A stretch of 49,306 nt of DNA from an uncultured Neglectibacter sp. (GCA_904374805.1 CAJFEW010000024.1:1-49306); one strand, 5' to 3'; positions 8,449 through 18,021 are shown, numbered from the stretch's first letter. Translations and numbers: made by a program. Notes: generated by a model from the sequence alone, not told the origin.

Positions 8449-9084
8449 TTATTTTGTGCTGAATCTTTCCTTTAAGTGATTGGACAAGATGGCGAGGGAA
8501 ACAGCCATGTTTTCATTTTGTACCAGAATTCCCTCGGGAACGTCCAGATGGACATTCGTGAAATTCCACACAGCCAGGATCCCACTTTTGATGAGCAGGT
8601 TGCACACCGCCTGGGCATGCTCCCCTGGCACCGTCAAAATACCAATGCGGACCTTCATCCGGCGGCACAGGTCTTCCAGCCGGTCCATAGGGAGGATTTT
8701 CTTTCCCTCCACCTCTGTGTTGACCGTGAGCGGGTCTGTGTCGAACCCAGCCAAGATGTTCAAACCGTACTGCACAAAGCCATCATAGGCCAAAAGCGCC
8801 TTGCCCAGCTGCCCGGCGCCAACCAGCACCGCGTCCTGTGCGTTGTCATATCCCAAAAAGCGCTCCAGTTCTCCTATGAGATCTTCCCGTACATATCCCA
8901 CCTTGGGCCTGCCCGAACTGCTGATGGAGGCAAGATCCTTTCTCACCACCACGTGATTCATGTTCAGCGCGTCTGCAATTGCCGTAGCCGAGATGTATTT
9001 GGTAGCCTCCTGCAGCGACTTCAAGTAGCTGAGATATGTGGGCAGCCGCTGCAGCGTCTGCTTCGAAACGCTTCGGCTCGGCAC
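8449..9084 (-). CDS. rex: Redox-sensing transcriptional repressor Rex
   Basis: Rex binds DNA when NAD+ is high and releases it when NADH rises, controlling fermentation genes. The winged helix covers about residues 1-80 (KQTLQRLPTYLSYL, then NHVVVRKDLASI). A Rossmann domain follows with GAGQLGKAL near residue 85, and the C-terminal swapped helix ends in VSLAILSNHLKERF. The GTG at 9084 (211 residues) is chosen because GAGGTG lies just upstream and the resulting N-terminus aligns with known Rex proteins. The earlier ATG at 9126 would have its purine-rich site abutting the codon and would place a Rex box inside the gene. It heads the operon with adhE. Confidence 0.95.
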   Translation of the reverse strand: MPSRSVSKQTLQRLPTYLSYLKSLQEATKYISATAIADALNMNHVVVRKDLASISSSGRPKVGYVREDLIGELERFLGYDNAQDAVLVGAGQLGKALLAYDGFVQYGLNILAGFDTDPLTVNTEVEGKKILPMDRLEDLCRRMKVRIGILTVPGEHAQAVCNLLIKSGILAVWNFTNVHLDVPEGILVQNENMAVSLAILSNHLKERFSTK

Positions 9085-9108
9085 TTTCCTCACCTCTTTC
9101 CCCTGACT

Positions 9109-9126
9109 TTGACAATATTTTAACAT
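9109..9126. promoter_or_regulatory. Rex box (ROP site) upstream of rex
   Basis: TTGACAA-TATT-TTAACAT fits the Rex consensus TTGTTAA-N4-TTAACAA at 11 of the 14 arm positions. It lies 24 nt ahead of the chosen rex start, inside the transcribed leader, so Rex would act as a roadblock on its own operon. This follows known autoregulation of Rex in Firmicutes. Confidence 0.7.
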
Positions 9127-9156
9127 CTCCCCCCGGGCTTGTAAATTGGTAGGAAT

Positions 9157-9185
9157 ACTATATCGATATTCAATTAGCGATTTAA
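9157..9185 (-). promoter_or_regulatory. Possible promoter of rex-adhE
   Basis: On the minus strand TTAAAT is followed after 17 nt by TATAGT. The -35 is weak and the -10 reasonable. The rest of the 300-base gap between rex and the birA operon holds the Rex box and a terminator; no gene is seen in it. Confidence 0.4.
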
Positions 9186-9336
9186 TTTGTACACTTTGCC
9201 GCCTTGGTTAAACCCGGGGAAAATCGTGGTAAAGTCTTCTGAAATTTACAGGCAAAGCACACAAATTTTAAACAGAATCCCAGATTTGCTCACCCCTATT
9301 TTAGTATATTCTCCTTCCGAAAGCAAGAGCATTTTC

Positions 9337-9380
9337 AAAAAAGCCGAGGGCGGCCCTGTTTTTTTCCAGGAACCGCCCTC
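9337..9380 (-). terminator. Intrinsic terminator of the birA operon
   Basis: GAGGGCGG (9346-9353) pairs with CCGCCCTC (9373-9380), with an inner CCTG/CAGG pairing. On the minus strand the stem is followed by GGCTTTTTT. It lies 12 nt past the DUF1284 stop. Confidence 0.8.
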
Positions 9381-9391
9381 TATAGGGAATT

Positions 9392-9799
9392 TTACACAAA
9401 GCGCTGGGAACGAAGCTGCACAAAAAGCTCCCAGGAGCACAGCCCCTCCTCTTTCCAGCGGCAGCAGGCGCAGGCAGTCTCCCACTGTTCCCGGGAAACG
9501 GCCCGCAGTTTTTGCCCCGCCTCCCCAGGGAAAAATTCCTCTCCCAGAGAGACGCCAGTTGCCTGCCGGGCAGCTGCATCCCGGCGGGCCACATTTTCCG
9601 TTCCCAGGGCACAGCCGGCCTCTCCCCGCCGGTTGGGGCAGGCGGCGCACACGTCGTCGCACCCCTCCACCAGGCAGATCTCCTCCCCTGCCTGGAGCCG
9701 CTCCAGGACCTGCGCCATGCGGGACGCAAACGTCCCGTCGTACCCGCTTCCCTGAAACAGGGTGCAGCAAAACAGGTGGTGTCCCCGCAGCCGAATCAT
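9392..9799 (-). CDS. DUF1284 cysteine-rich protein
   Basis: This 135-residue protein begins MIRLRGHHLFCC and carries IVEGCDDVC-like and CAACPNRRGEAGC segments, matching DUF1284 proteins. Nine or more cysteines in clustered pairs suggest a metal or Fe-S site; no catalytic function is known to me. The ATG at 9799 is chosen because it overlaps the bioY stop as ATGA and gives the family's usual N-terminus; the open frame extends further upstream but only inside bioY. Co-transcription with birA and bioY links it to biotin supply, though DUF1284 genes also occur elsewhere, so the link is an inference from context. Confidence 0.75.
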   Translation of the reverse strand: MIRLRGHHLFCCTLFQGSGYDGTFASRMAQVLERLQAGEEICLVEGCDDVCAACPNRRGEAGCALGTENVARRDAAARQATGVSLGEEFFPGEAGQKLRAVSREQWETACACCRWKEEGLCSWELFVQLRSQRFV

Positions 9800-10350
9800 A
9801 GAGCGTTCCCCAGCTTGGCCTTTTTCAGGCTGAAGAGAATGGCCCGAGCTGCCCCGTAAGCCGCAACAACAGACACCACGTCCTTGAGCAGGTAGGGCAG
9901 GGAGGCGATGAGAAAGGCCTGCAGCGGAGAAACCGACTGCACCAAGGCGAACTGAACCGCCCCACACACATGGCAAACCACCAACCCGGCTACGCCCAAA
10001 GCCAAGGCCACCAGTTTTTTCCCCTGGGCTGCGCCCAAGCCGCAGAGATAGGCCATGGGCAAAAAGGCCCACAGGTAACCGCCGGTCATGCCCACAAAAG
10101 CGCCAACCCCGCCGGAGAACCCTGCAAATACCGGAAGCCCCACCGCCCCCAGGGCCAGATACACCCCCACGGACAGGGCGCCCATACCCGGCCCCAGCAC
10201 ATACCCACACAGGGCCACCGCAAACGTCTGCAAGGTGATGGGCACCCCTGTGGGCAGGGGAATGGCAATTTGAGACAAAACCGCCAACAAAGCGGCAAAC
10301 ACGCCGGTCAGCACCGTGCGTTGCATTTTACTCTTTCCTACAGGTTTCAC
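9796..10350 (-). CDS. bioY: Biotin transporter BioY (ECF S component)
   Basis: This 184-residue membrane protein has about six hydrophobic segments and the BioY pattern PLPTGVPITLQTFAVALCGYVLGP near residue 31, plus GGVGAFVGMTGGYLWAF. It captures biotin at the membrane, normally with the shared EcfAT module encoded elsewhere. AGGAGG lies 9 nt before the GTG at 10350. An ATG at 10326 is also possible. It overlaps the end of birA by 23 nt and the DUF1284 gene by 4 nt. No biotin biosynthesis genes are nearby, consistent with a biotin scavenger. Confidence 0.95.
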   Translation of the reverse strand: MKPVGKSKMQRTVLTGVFAALLAVLSQIAIPLPTGVPITLQTFAVALCGYVLGPGMGALSVGVYLALGAVGLPVFAGFSGGVGAFVGMTGGYLWAFLPMAYLCGLGAAQGKKLVALALGVAGLVVCHVCGAVQFALVQSVSPLQAFLIASLPYLLKDVVSVVAAYGAARAILFSLKKAKLGNAL

Positions 10351-11362
10351 TGCTGTTTTCCTCCTCTTCCCGGCGCAGCCAGTCTAAAAAATCTTTTTTG
10401 ATTTGCACCTCTCCTGCGGAGAAGGCCTGCTCTCTCCCATCGGGAAGACGCAGCAGCAGCCGGGCCTCTTCGTCCACCCCCAGAACCAGCCCTTCCCCGG
10501 CCCTGTCCCCTTGGGTGTAGGTGACCTCCATACCGGTGAGCAAGGACCGCTTTGCGTACGCTTTCATAAAGGTCCGGTCCGGCAAGGCCTGGTAATAGGA
10601 GAAGAATCTATTTAGGATAGCAGCAGCCAGCCGGGTACGGGCTCCGGCGGGAACCTCCCCCGGAAACAGGGCTCCGGCCACCTGGGCCAGCTCCGGGGAA
10701 AAGCCTCCCTCCGGCTCTCGGATGTTGATGCCCATTCCCAACACCGCGTACTGCAGGCCTCCTGATTCAAAGTCCACGGCAGCCTCCGTGAGAATGCCGC
10801 AGACCTTTCTGCCCCGAAGATACACATCGTTGACCCACTTGATGCGGGCGTGCTGTCCTGTGACTTGATCGACAGCCTCCGCCACCGCCACCGCCGCAGC
10901 CGTAGTGATGGAAAGGGCCTCCTCTGCGGAAAAGCGAGGCCGCAGCAGCACGCTCATGTACAGCCCTGTCCCCTTGGGGGAAAAGAAGGTGCGCCCCAGC
11001 CGGCCCTTACCTTGGGTCTGTTCCTGGGCGAGCAGTACCATGCCTTCAGCTCCGCCCTGCTCTGCCAGCCCCTTGAGCACCGTGTTGGTAGAGGTGACCG
11101 ACTCCTGCACCTGGATGGCACAGCGCTCAGCTGGCCCGGCAAGAAGACGGCGCACCCCTTGGGGCGTCAGGGCGTTTCGCTCGGACACCAGACGGTAGCC
11201 CCGGTTGGTGGCGGCCTCTATTTCGTATCCAGCCTCTTTGAGCCTGTTTACCGCCTTCCAAACCGTGTTCCGGGTAACGCCCAGTTTTGCCGCCATCTCC
11301 TCTCCGGAAAGAGGCGCATCCGCCCCTTCCAGCAGATCCAATATTTGATCGGAAACAGACAT
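10328..11362 (-). CDS. birA: Biotin-protein ligase / biotin operon repressor BirA
   Basis: The N-terminal ~60 residues are a winged helix (SGEEMAAKLGVTRNTVWKAV). The catalytic domain follows with the biotinyl-AMP loop GKGRLGRTFFSPKGTGLYMS near residue 118 and KWVNDVYL near 172. It activates biotin and transfers it to acyl carriers, and with the winged helix can repress when carriers are full. The ATG at 11362 is chosen because GGAGGG lies 6 nt upstream; an upstream start adds eight residues with no site. A BirA operator precedes the gene, so it should repress its own operon with bioY. Confidence 0.95.
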   Translation of the reverse strand: MSVSDQILDLLEGADAPLSGEEMAAKLGVTRNTVWKAVNRLKEAGYEIEAATNRGYRLVSERNALTPQGVRRLLAGPAERCAIQVQESVTSTNTVLKGLAEQGGAEGMVLLAQEQTQGKGRLGRTFFSPKGTGLYMSVLLRPRFSAEEALSITTAAAVAVAEAVDQVTGQHARIKWVNDVYLRGRKVCGILTEAAVDFESGGLQYAVLGMGINIREPEGGFSPELAQVAGALFPGEVPAGARTRLAAAILNRFFSYYQALPDRTFMKAYAKRSLLTGMEVTYTQGDRAGEGLVLGVDEEARLLLRLPDGREQAFSAGEVQIKKDFLDWLRREEEENSSETCRKE

Positions 11363-11426
11363 GGAGAACCCTCCTGCACAACGCAAAATAATCGATAGAA
11401 ACGATGGACGGAGGAAGCCGCATCCT

Positions 11427-11490
11427 CCCAGGAGCGAGAAACCACGCCACTCCTGGGGGCGGGAACCTCTCCCCTACCTCTCTAGTAGGG
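11427..11490 (-). other. Two hairpins in the birA leader
   Basis: CCCAGGAG (11427-11434) pairs with CTCCTGGG (11450-11457), and CCCTAC (11472-11477) pairs with GTAGGG (11485-11490). Both fall in the ~115-nt leader between the predicted start point and birA. Neither is followed by a T-run. They may affect leader stability or translation; the second overlaps the -10 region. Confidence 0.4.
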
Positions 11491-11515
11491 TAGCACGTCC
11501 GATTCCTATTGTCAA
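11487..11515 (-). promoter_or_regulatory. Promoter of birA-bioY-DUF1284
   Basis: On the minus strand a perfect TTGACA (complement at 11510-11515) is followed after 17 nt by TACCCT (11487-11492). The -35 box sits inside one arm of the BirA operator, so bound BirA would block RNA polymerase. Confidence 0.6.
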
Positions 11516-11542
11516 CCTCAATCCCTTGCAACGGGTGACAAT
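11508..11542. promoter_or_regulatory. BirA operator
   Basis: ATTGTCAACC and GGGTGACAAT are near-perfect inverted arms (9 of 10 positions) separated by 15 nt, matching the known BirA box form (TTGTnAACC, ~15-nt spacer, GGTTnACAA). It overlaps the -35 box of the birA operon. Confidence 0.85.
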
Positions 11543-11548
11543 TGTTTC

Positions 11549-11582
11549 AAAAAATAGAGCTGCCGCACGTGCGCGGCAGCTC
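11549..11582 (-). terminator. Intrinsic terminator after the MBL hydrolase gene
   Basis: GAGCTGCCGC (11557-11566) and its exact complement (11573-11582) flank a 6-nt loop. On the minus strand TATTTTTT follows. It ends the upstream unit just before the BirA operator. Confidence 0.85.
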
Positions 11583-11630
11583 GCAGGAAACTCTATGTAT
11601 ACAGAAACAGGCACAACCTGCCGCAGGTCT

Positions 11631-12464
11631 TTAGAACTCCACGGTCATCCCGTCGTAGCTGGCCAGCATGCCCTGTTCCTGGGCGCGGCGGGACAGCTCT
11701 TCGTAGCTGCCGCCTCCGTTGTGGGAAAAGTGGTTGCACACAAACACAGTCTGCTCGTCTGCCAAACCCATCTCCTTCAGCCGGTCCCGCACCAAGGCGT
11801 CCGCTTGGAAAGACATGTGATTGCGCATATTGTCCTCAAAGCCGTGGTTGCAGTCCAAGCTGACCAAGCCCAGCCGCAGGTCGGTGCGTCCCGCCAAATA
11901 CTCCCACACACTGTCCAGGAAATATCCGGTGTCGTGGGCGTACAACAACGCTTTGCCCTGCCGCTCCACCAAGTAAAACAGGGACTCTTCCGTGTAACAG
12001 TGATCCGCCGGGAGGGCCGTCACCTGATAGTCCCCAGCCGAGAACGTCTCAAAGGCGTGCACTGTCTGGGCGTGCACCGTTTCCAGCACCTTGGGCTCTC
12101 GGGCAGCCAGGCCGTCCAGATAGTCGCGGCACACGGTCTCGTTCCCGTGGAGCGTCAAGGTGTACGCCGGCGCATGGTGGCCAAAGGGCTCCACCGTGGT
12201 CTGCAAATCCCCCGGATACCAGTGGTCCGAGTGGGAATGAGTCACCAGCAAATCCGTCACCTGCAAAAAATCAATGCCGTGGAGCAACCCGTGAAAATAG
12301 GTGTCCGGCGGGAAGTCCAAAAGCAGGCGGTCATCCACCAGCGCCTGAGAACGGGTGCGCATGCTTTTCCCACCCAGTTCCCGGGCCTTTTGGCACACAG
12401 GACAGAAACAGAAAGGCGCGGGCAGCCCCTCGGAGGCGGCAGTGCCCAAATAGGTGATTTTCAT
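11631..12464 (-). CDS. MBL-fold metallohydrolase, PhnP-like
   Basis: This 277-residue protein has the metallo-beta-lactamase metal motif THSHSDHWYPGD near residue 75, further ligands in ADHCY and HDTGY, and a late NHFSHNGGG. An early CFCPVCQKA loop resembles the structural zinc loop of PhnP-type phosphodiesterases. A cyclic nucleotide or cyclic sugar phosphate is therefore a likely substrate class, but no phosphonate genes are present. AAAGGA lies 9 nt before the ATG. It follows glnS by 105 nt and has its own terminator; whether it shares the gltX-glnS transcript is unclear. Confidence 0.85.
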   Translation of the reverse strand: MKITYLGTAASEGLPAPFCFCPVCQKARELGGKSMRTRSQALVDDRLLLDFPPDTYFHGLLHGIDFLQVTDLLVTHSHSDHWYPGDLQTTVEPFGHHAPAYTLTLHGNETVCRDYLDGLAAREPKVLETVHAQTVHAFETFSAGDYQVTALPADHCYTEESLFYLVERQGKALLYAHDTGYFLDSVWEYLAGRTDLRLGLVSLDCNHGFEDNMRNHMSFQADALVRDRLKEMGLADEQTVFVCNHFSHNGGGSYEELSRRAQEQGMLASYDGMTVEF

Positions 12465-12569
12465 AGATACAAGTCCTTTCCAAAGGATGATTTGTTCCTC
12501 CTATTACCCTTTCCCAACGGGGAAAAACAGGAGCCTGCCAAGGCGCGCTGTCGCGGCTTGGGTCCAGCG

Positions 12570-14264
<1,695 letters not shown>

Positions 14265-14311
14265 GGTTCCTTTCTAAGGGATTACGTTGCTGTATATTCC
14301 AAACCAGGGAA

Positions 14312-15763
14312 TCAGCCCTGGAGTTTGGCAAGACCCAGCTGCAGCCGGCGCAGGGCCTCCTCCCGGCCCAGCAAAGTCAAAATCTCCATGGCCCCGCCGG
14401 GGGTGACCAAGGTGCCTGCTGCAGCAATGCGCACCGGCCACAGCAAAGTGCCGTTCTTCACGCCCAGCTCTCCCGCCAGGGCGATGAGGCTGTCGTGCAG
14501 GGAAGTCACGTCCCACTGGGGCAAAGCCTCCAGCACGGGGATGGCTGCCTGGAGCATCTGGGGGGCATTCTCCAGCGTGGCTTTGCTCTTTTTGTTCACA
14601 AAGAAGTCCACCGGATAGTCCGGCAGCTTCTGGAAAAAGTGGAGCAATCCGGGAATCTCTTGGAACTTGGTGATACGGGCCGGCAAAATGGAGTAAAGCA
14701 CCTCCCAGGGTTTCTCCCCTTCCCCAAAGACCTCTTTGTAATAGGGCATGGCGTGGGCGGTAAACTCCTCCTGCCCCATGGCCTTGATGTACTCGGCGTT
14801 GAACCAGTTGAGCTTGTCGTAGTCGAACACGGCCGGAGACTTGCTGATGCCGTCCACAGAGAAGGCCTGCACCAGCTCTTCCAGAGAGAAGATCTCCTGG
14901 TTGTCCTTGGGCGCCCAGCCCAGCAGGGCAATGTAATTGGTGATCACCTGGGGCAGATACCCCTCCTGCACCAGCCCCTCAAAACTGGTGGAACCGTGGC
15001 GCTTGGAAAGCTTGGACACGGTGCCGTCCTCGTTCTTGCCCATAATCAGGGGCAGGTGCACGTAGGTGGGGATCTCCCAGCCGAAGGCTTCGTACAGCAG
15101 GTTGTACTTGGGGGTGGAGGTCAGATACTCGCTGCCCCGCACCACATGGGTGATGTGCATCAGATGGTCGTCGATCACGTTGGCGAAGTTGTAGGTGGGA
15201 TAGCCGTCGGCTTTCAACAGCACCTGGTCCTCGATCTCCTTATTTTCAATGGTGATAGAGCCAAACACCGCGTCCTCAAAGGTGGTGGAACCGGTGAGAG
15301 GCACCTTTTGGCGAATGACGTAGGGAGTGCCCGCCTCCAGCAGCCGCTGGACTTCCTCTTCGGGCAAATCCCGGCAGTGACGGTCATAGCCGCCGATGCC
15401 CTCTTCATTGTGCAGGGACTCCAGCCGCTCCTTGGTGCAGAAGCAGTAGTAGGCCTTGCCTTCCCGCACCAGCTGCTCCGCGTATGGCTTGTACAGATCC
15501 TTGCGCTGGCTCTGGATGTAAGGGCCGTAGGGACCGCCCACATCCGGGCCCTCATCGTGCCGCAGGCCCACTTGCTCTAAGGTCTTATAAATCACCGCTT
15601 CCGCGCCCTCTACCAGGCGATCCCGGTCGGTGTCCTCCAGACGGAGCACAAAGCTGCCGCCTTGGGATTTTGCCACCAAATATTCGTACAGCGCCGTGCG
15701 CAGATTTCCCACATGCATAAAGCCCGTGGGGCTGGGAGCAAACCGCGTTCTGACTGTCGCCAT
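14312..15763 (-). CDS. gltX: Glutamyl-tRNA synthetase
   Basis: Full-length 483-residue class I synthetase. RFAPSPTGFMHVGNLRTAL near the N-terminus is the HIGH-equivalent motif and VSKLSKRHGS near residue 247 the KMSKS-equivalent. The C-terminal helical anticodon domain is present. With glnS immediately downstream, this pair handles both Glu and Gln charging from one transcript. It is unclear whether this GltX still mischarges tRNA-Gln. No T-box leader was seen in the short upstream region. Confidence 0.97.
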   Translation of the reverse strand: MATVRTRFAPSPTGFMHVGNLRTALYEYLVAKSQGGSFVLRLEDTDRDRLVEGAEAVIYKTLEQVGLRHDEGPDVGGPYGPYIQSQRKDLYKPYAEQLVREGKAYYCFCTKERLESLHNEEGIGGYDRHCRDLPEEEVQRLLEAGTPYVIRQKVPLTGSTTFEDAVFGSITIENKEIEDQVLLKADGYPTYNFANVIDDHLMHITHVVRGSEYLTSTPKYNLLYEAFGWEIPTYVHLPLIMGKNEDGTVSKLSKRHGSTSFEGLVQEGYLPQVITNYIALLGWAPKDNQEIFSLEELVQAFSVDGISKSPAVFDYDKLNWFNAEYIKAMGQEEFTAHAMPYYKEVFGEGEKPWEVLYSILPARITKFQEIPGLLHFFQKLPDYPVDFFVNKKSKATLENAPQMLQAAIPVLEALPQWDVTSLHDSLIALAGELGVKNGTLLWPVRIAAAGTLVTPGGAMEILTLLGREEALRRLQLGLAKLQG

Positions 15764-15807
15764 AATCCGACTCTCCTCTTTTTCCTAGGGATTTCTCAAT
15801 ATCCTCT

Positions 15808-15835
15808 ATTATAGCAAAAAATGGCGCTTTGGCAA
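15808..15835 (-). promoter_or_regulatory. Promoter of gltX-glnS
   Basis: On the minus strand TTGCCA is followed after 16 nt by a perfect TATAAT, about 45 nt before the gltX ATG. Confidence 0.65.
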
Positions 15836-15854
15836 CAAAAATCTTCGCACATTC

Positions 15855-16595
15855 TCAGCCGGTTTTCCCCGCCTCTTCCGAGAGGACATACTCCTCCAGA
15901 CAAAGGCCCAGCCGCTGCATGTTGGAGGCGTGCCGGCGGCCCACATAGCGGTAGTGCCAGCTCTCCTCTGCCACACCGGTCCAGCTCTCCTTTCCCGCCG
16001 GATACCGCTGGACAAAGCCATATGCCGCTCCATGTTCCTGCAGCCACCCATATGCCTCCGTCTGGGCAAAGGCGGGGCTGACCGGGCTAAAGTCCACCGC
16101 CAAACCGGTTTGATGCTCGCTGTGGCCGGGCAGGGCCACCGTCTGCAGGGCCTTTTCCCTGGCCTCCTCCAGGGAGCAGCCAGTCTCCTGCCACCGCTCC
16201 ACCTGCTGCTGAAACAACACTTTCTGGCGCTGGGAGCTCCGATAGCCGGAGGCAACCCACAGCCACACGTTTTCCTCTGCGGCGTCTTCCAGCATGCGGG
16301 ACAGGTCCTCCCCCATGCGCCGGTTTACCGCCTGGTCGTCCACAAAAAAGGGAAGCATTTCCCAATCTTGGGGAAGGGCCACCCTGCCGTTGACCAAGAC
16401 CAACAGAGGGTCGGAAAGCTGCTGGTAGCCTACAAAGGGGGAAAGATCCGGAACCGCCGCGGCCTGGGCCGCCTGCTCTTGCTCCGCCACAAGCTGCCGG
16501 GTATGGCTGCTGTCCACAGCATTGAGCGCCACCACCGCGGTCACACAGAGGGCCACGATCCCTAAAGCCACAGAACGAGCCGATGGTTTTTCCAT
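15855..16595 (-). CDS. VanY-type D-alanyl-D-alanine carboxypeptidase (M15)
   Basis: This 246-residue protein has one N-terminal hydrophobic segment (about residues 9-25, an uncleaved anchor or signal) and an M15B zinc peptidase domain. Visible motifs are SGYRSSQRQ near 117, SEHQTGLAVDF near 158 (zinc His and Asp) and ESWHYRYVG near 212 (catalytic Glu and zinc His). It should trim the terminal D-Ala of peptidoglycan stem peptides outside the membrane. GAGGAGG precedes the ATG. No vancomycin-resistance genes are near, so housekeeping wall maturation is more likely than resistance. Confidence 0.9.
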   Translation of the reverse strand: MEKPSARSVALGIVALCVTAVVALNAVDSSHTRQLVAEQEQAAQAAAVPDLSPFVGYQQLSDPLLVLVNGRVALPQDWEMLPFFVDDQAVNRRMGEDLSRMLEDAAEENVWLWVASGYRSSQRQKVLFQQQVERWQETGCSLEEAREKALQTVALPGHSEHQTGLAVDFSPVSPAFAQTEAYGWLQEHGAAYGFVQRYPAGKESWTGVAEESWHYRYVGRRHASNMQRLGLCLEEYVLSEEAGKTG

Positions 16596-16859
16596 AAAAC
16601 TGCGCCTCCTCGAAAAAAGACTTGCTTATTTTCTCCAAAAGGCGCATAGTTAATACAGCGGTTTATTCTCCCTTGCCGCCCCACCCCGTGAAGCTATGGA
16701 CTGGTGCTATAGAGCAAGAGATACAATGTTCCGCTTTCTAGCCTTTTTAAAAGAAACGCACGTACTCCTTTTGTGGGCGCACACGGTGAAAAAACGAGCC
16801 AAACGCACCTGCAGCTCCTGACCACCTATTTTTAGATGTAAGAAAACGAGGCGATCCAT

Positions 16860-17513
16860 ATGGCAAAGATTTTTGTATACGGCGAGCGGGAAACCATGGT
16901 AAACTACGCGAACGCGCTGGAAGGGGTGGGGTTGGAAGCTCTGTTTTCCCAAGACCTCTCTTTGGCAAAGAGCTGCGACGGGCTGCTGCTCCCCGGCGGC
17001 GGAGACATCGACCCTGCCCGCTATGGGCAGTCCCCTGCAGGAAGTGAAACGCCGGATCCCCAAAGGGATGAGGCGGAGCTGTCCTTGGTGGCGGACTTTC
17101 TCTCCTGGGGCAAGCCGTTGCTGGGCATCTGCCGGGGCGTCCAAATGCTCAACGTGGCGTTGGGCGGCACTCTGATCCAGGACATTCCCACGGCTTTGGA
17201 CCACAAACGGGATCCGGACCAGGGGGACCGGGTGCACCTGGTCACCGTGCCGGAGAGCAGTTTCCTCTATCCCCTGTACGGCGGGGAGTTGGCGGTCAAC
17301 AGCGCTCATCACCAAGCCCTGGACGTTCTCGGTTCCGGCCTGCGCCTGGCAGCCCGGTCCCAAAAGGACGGGGTGATCGAGGCGGTGGAGGCCCCGGACA
17401 AGAGAGCCTATGGCGTGCAATGGCATCCAGAGCGAATGTCCTTTGCCCTGCGCCGGCCGGACACAGTGGACGGCCGCCCCATTTTTGAATTCTTCCGGAA
17501 CCTGTTCCTGTAA
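16860..17513 (+). CDS. Class I glutamine amidotransferase-fold hydrolase (peptidase C26)
   Basis: This 217-residue protein belongs to the gamma-glutamyl-GABA hydrolase (PuuD-like) group. The nucleophile elbow is LLGICRGVQMLNV near residue 88, and the His-Glu pair is in GVQWHPE near 185. The family removes gamma-glutamyl groups from small amines. No synthetase or amine oxidase partner is present, so the substrate is open. CGAGG lies shortly before the ATG at 16860. It is monocistronic and followed by the tRNA-Leu unit. Confidence 0.88.
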   Translation: MAKIFVYGERETMVNYANALEGVGLEALFSQDLSLAKSCDGLLLPGGGDIDPARYGQSPAGSETPDPQRDEAELSLVADFLSWGKPLLGICRGVQMLNVALGGTLIQDIPTALDHKRDPDQGDRVHLVTVPESSFLYPLYGGELAVNSAHHQALDVLGSGLRLAARSQKDGVIEAVEAPDKRAYGVQWHPERMSFALRRPDTVDGRPIFEFFRNLFL

Positions 17514-17541
17514 AAATGTTTCCAGCGCCGTGATTTCCATC

Positions 17542-17570
17542 TTGACAACCCAACGCTTGGATGGTATAAT
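17542..17570 (+). promoter_or_regulatory. Consensus promoter of tRNA-Leu
   Basis: TTGACA, a 17-nt spacer and TATAAT match the sigma-A consensus exactly. The -10 ends 16 nt before the tRNA, as expected for a strong stable-RNA promoter. Confidence 0.85.
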
Positions 17571-17586
17571 TTGCAGCGTTGGTTAT

Positions 17587-17670
17587 GCGCGAGTGCTGGA
17601 ACTGGCAGACAGGCACGTTTGAGGTGCGTGTGTCTACGACGTACGGGTTCAAGTCCCGTCTCGCGCACCA
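17587..17670 (+). tRNA. tRNA-Leu (GAG), CCA encoded
   Basis: The acceptor arms GCGCGAG (17587-17593) and CTCGCGC (17660-17666) pair perfectly, followed by discriminator A and an encoded CCA. The anticodon stem CACGT/GCGTG frames the loop TTGAGGT, giving anticodon GAG (reads CUC/CUU). A long variable arm and the T-loop GGTTCAAGTCC confirm a class II leucine tRNA of 84 nt. It has its own consensus promoter and terminator. Confidence 0.97.
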
Positions 17671-17674
17671 GATC

Positions 17675-17702
17675 GAGTACCCATAAGGGTACTCTTTTTT
17701 TT
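17675..17702 (+). terminator. Intrinsic terminator of tRNA-Leu
   Basis: GAGTACCC and GGGTACTC form a perfect 8-bp stem with an ATAA loop, followed by eight Ts. A competing dyad also exists: ACCCATAAGGG here can pair with CCCTTATGGGT about 25 nt downstream. Confidence 0.9.
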
Positions 17703-17730
17703 GCCCCTTATGGGTATTCGCACCATTCAG

Positions 17731-17770
17731 AAATGGCTTGATTCCTAGATCTCTAGGTTTCTAGCCATTT
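17731..17770. other. Nested dyad downstream of tRNA-Leu
   Basis: AAATGGCT and AGCCATTT are perfect outer arms, and CCTAGA/TCTAGG are perfect inner arms, with symmetric 5-nt internal spacers and a 2-nt loop. Ts follow on the plus strand. It could be a second terminator or a recombination-site structure. Confidence 0.4.
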
Positions 17771-18021
17771 TTTGATTTTTGATCATCGTTATTGCGGCAT
17801 AAGAGCCGCATAGACTTAGCTTTTCCCGCCGTAAAATCACAAAATATTACACGAAATATCACACGAAAAAGAAGCGGAAGCTTCTAGAATTCCCCGTATT
17901 TTTCAGTGAGCAAACTCCCCTCTTAGAGATGGATTGGACAGGGGTTTTACTCGAAAGCGGCATCGGGTGGAACGCTCCGAAAGGCATTCGATCTTTTATG
18001 GTCCTTATGGAAGTTCACGCC

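Noticed and set aside
5754-8462. A 902-codon plus-strand open frame opposite adhE
   Set aside because: It mirrors adhE in the complementary frame; the product is a Val/Gly/His-rich string with no family signature.
9085-9126. Upstream ATG start for rex
   Set aside because: Its purine-rich site abuts the codon, the Rex box would be inside the gene, and the extra 14 residues are absent from Rex homologues.
15764-15854. T-box riboswitch upstream of gltX
   Set aside because: The region is only 91 nt, with a promoter in the middle, and lacks the T-box sequence and stem I features.
15855-16595. Part of a vancomycin resistance cluster
   Set aside because: Only a VanY-type peptidase is present; there is no VanH/A/X or VanRS nearby, and such peptidases are common housekeeping enzymes.
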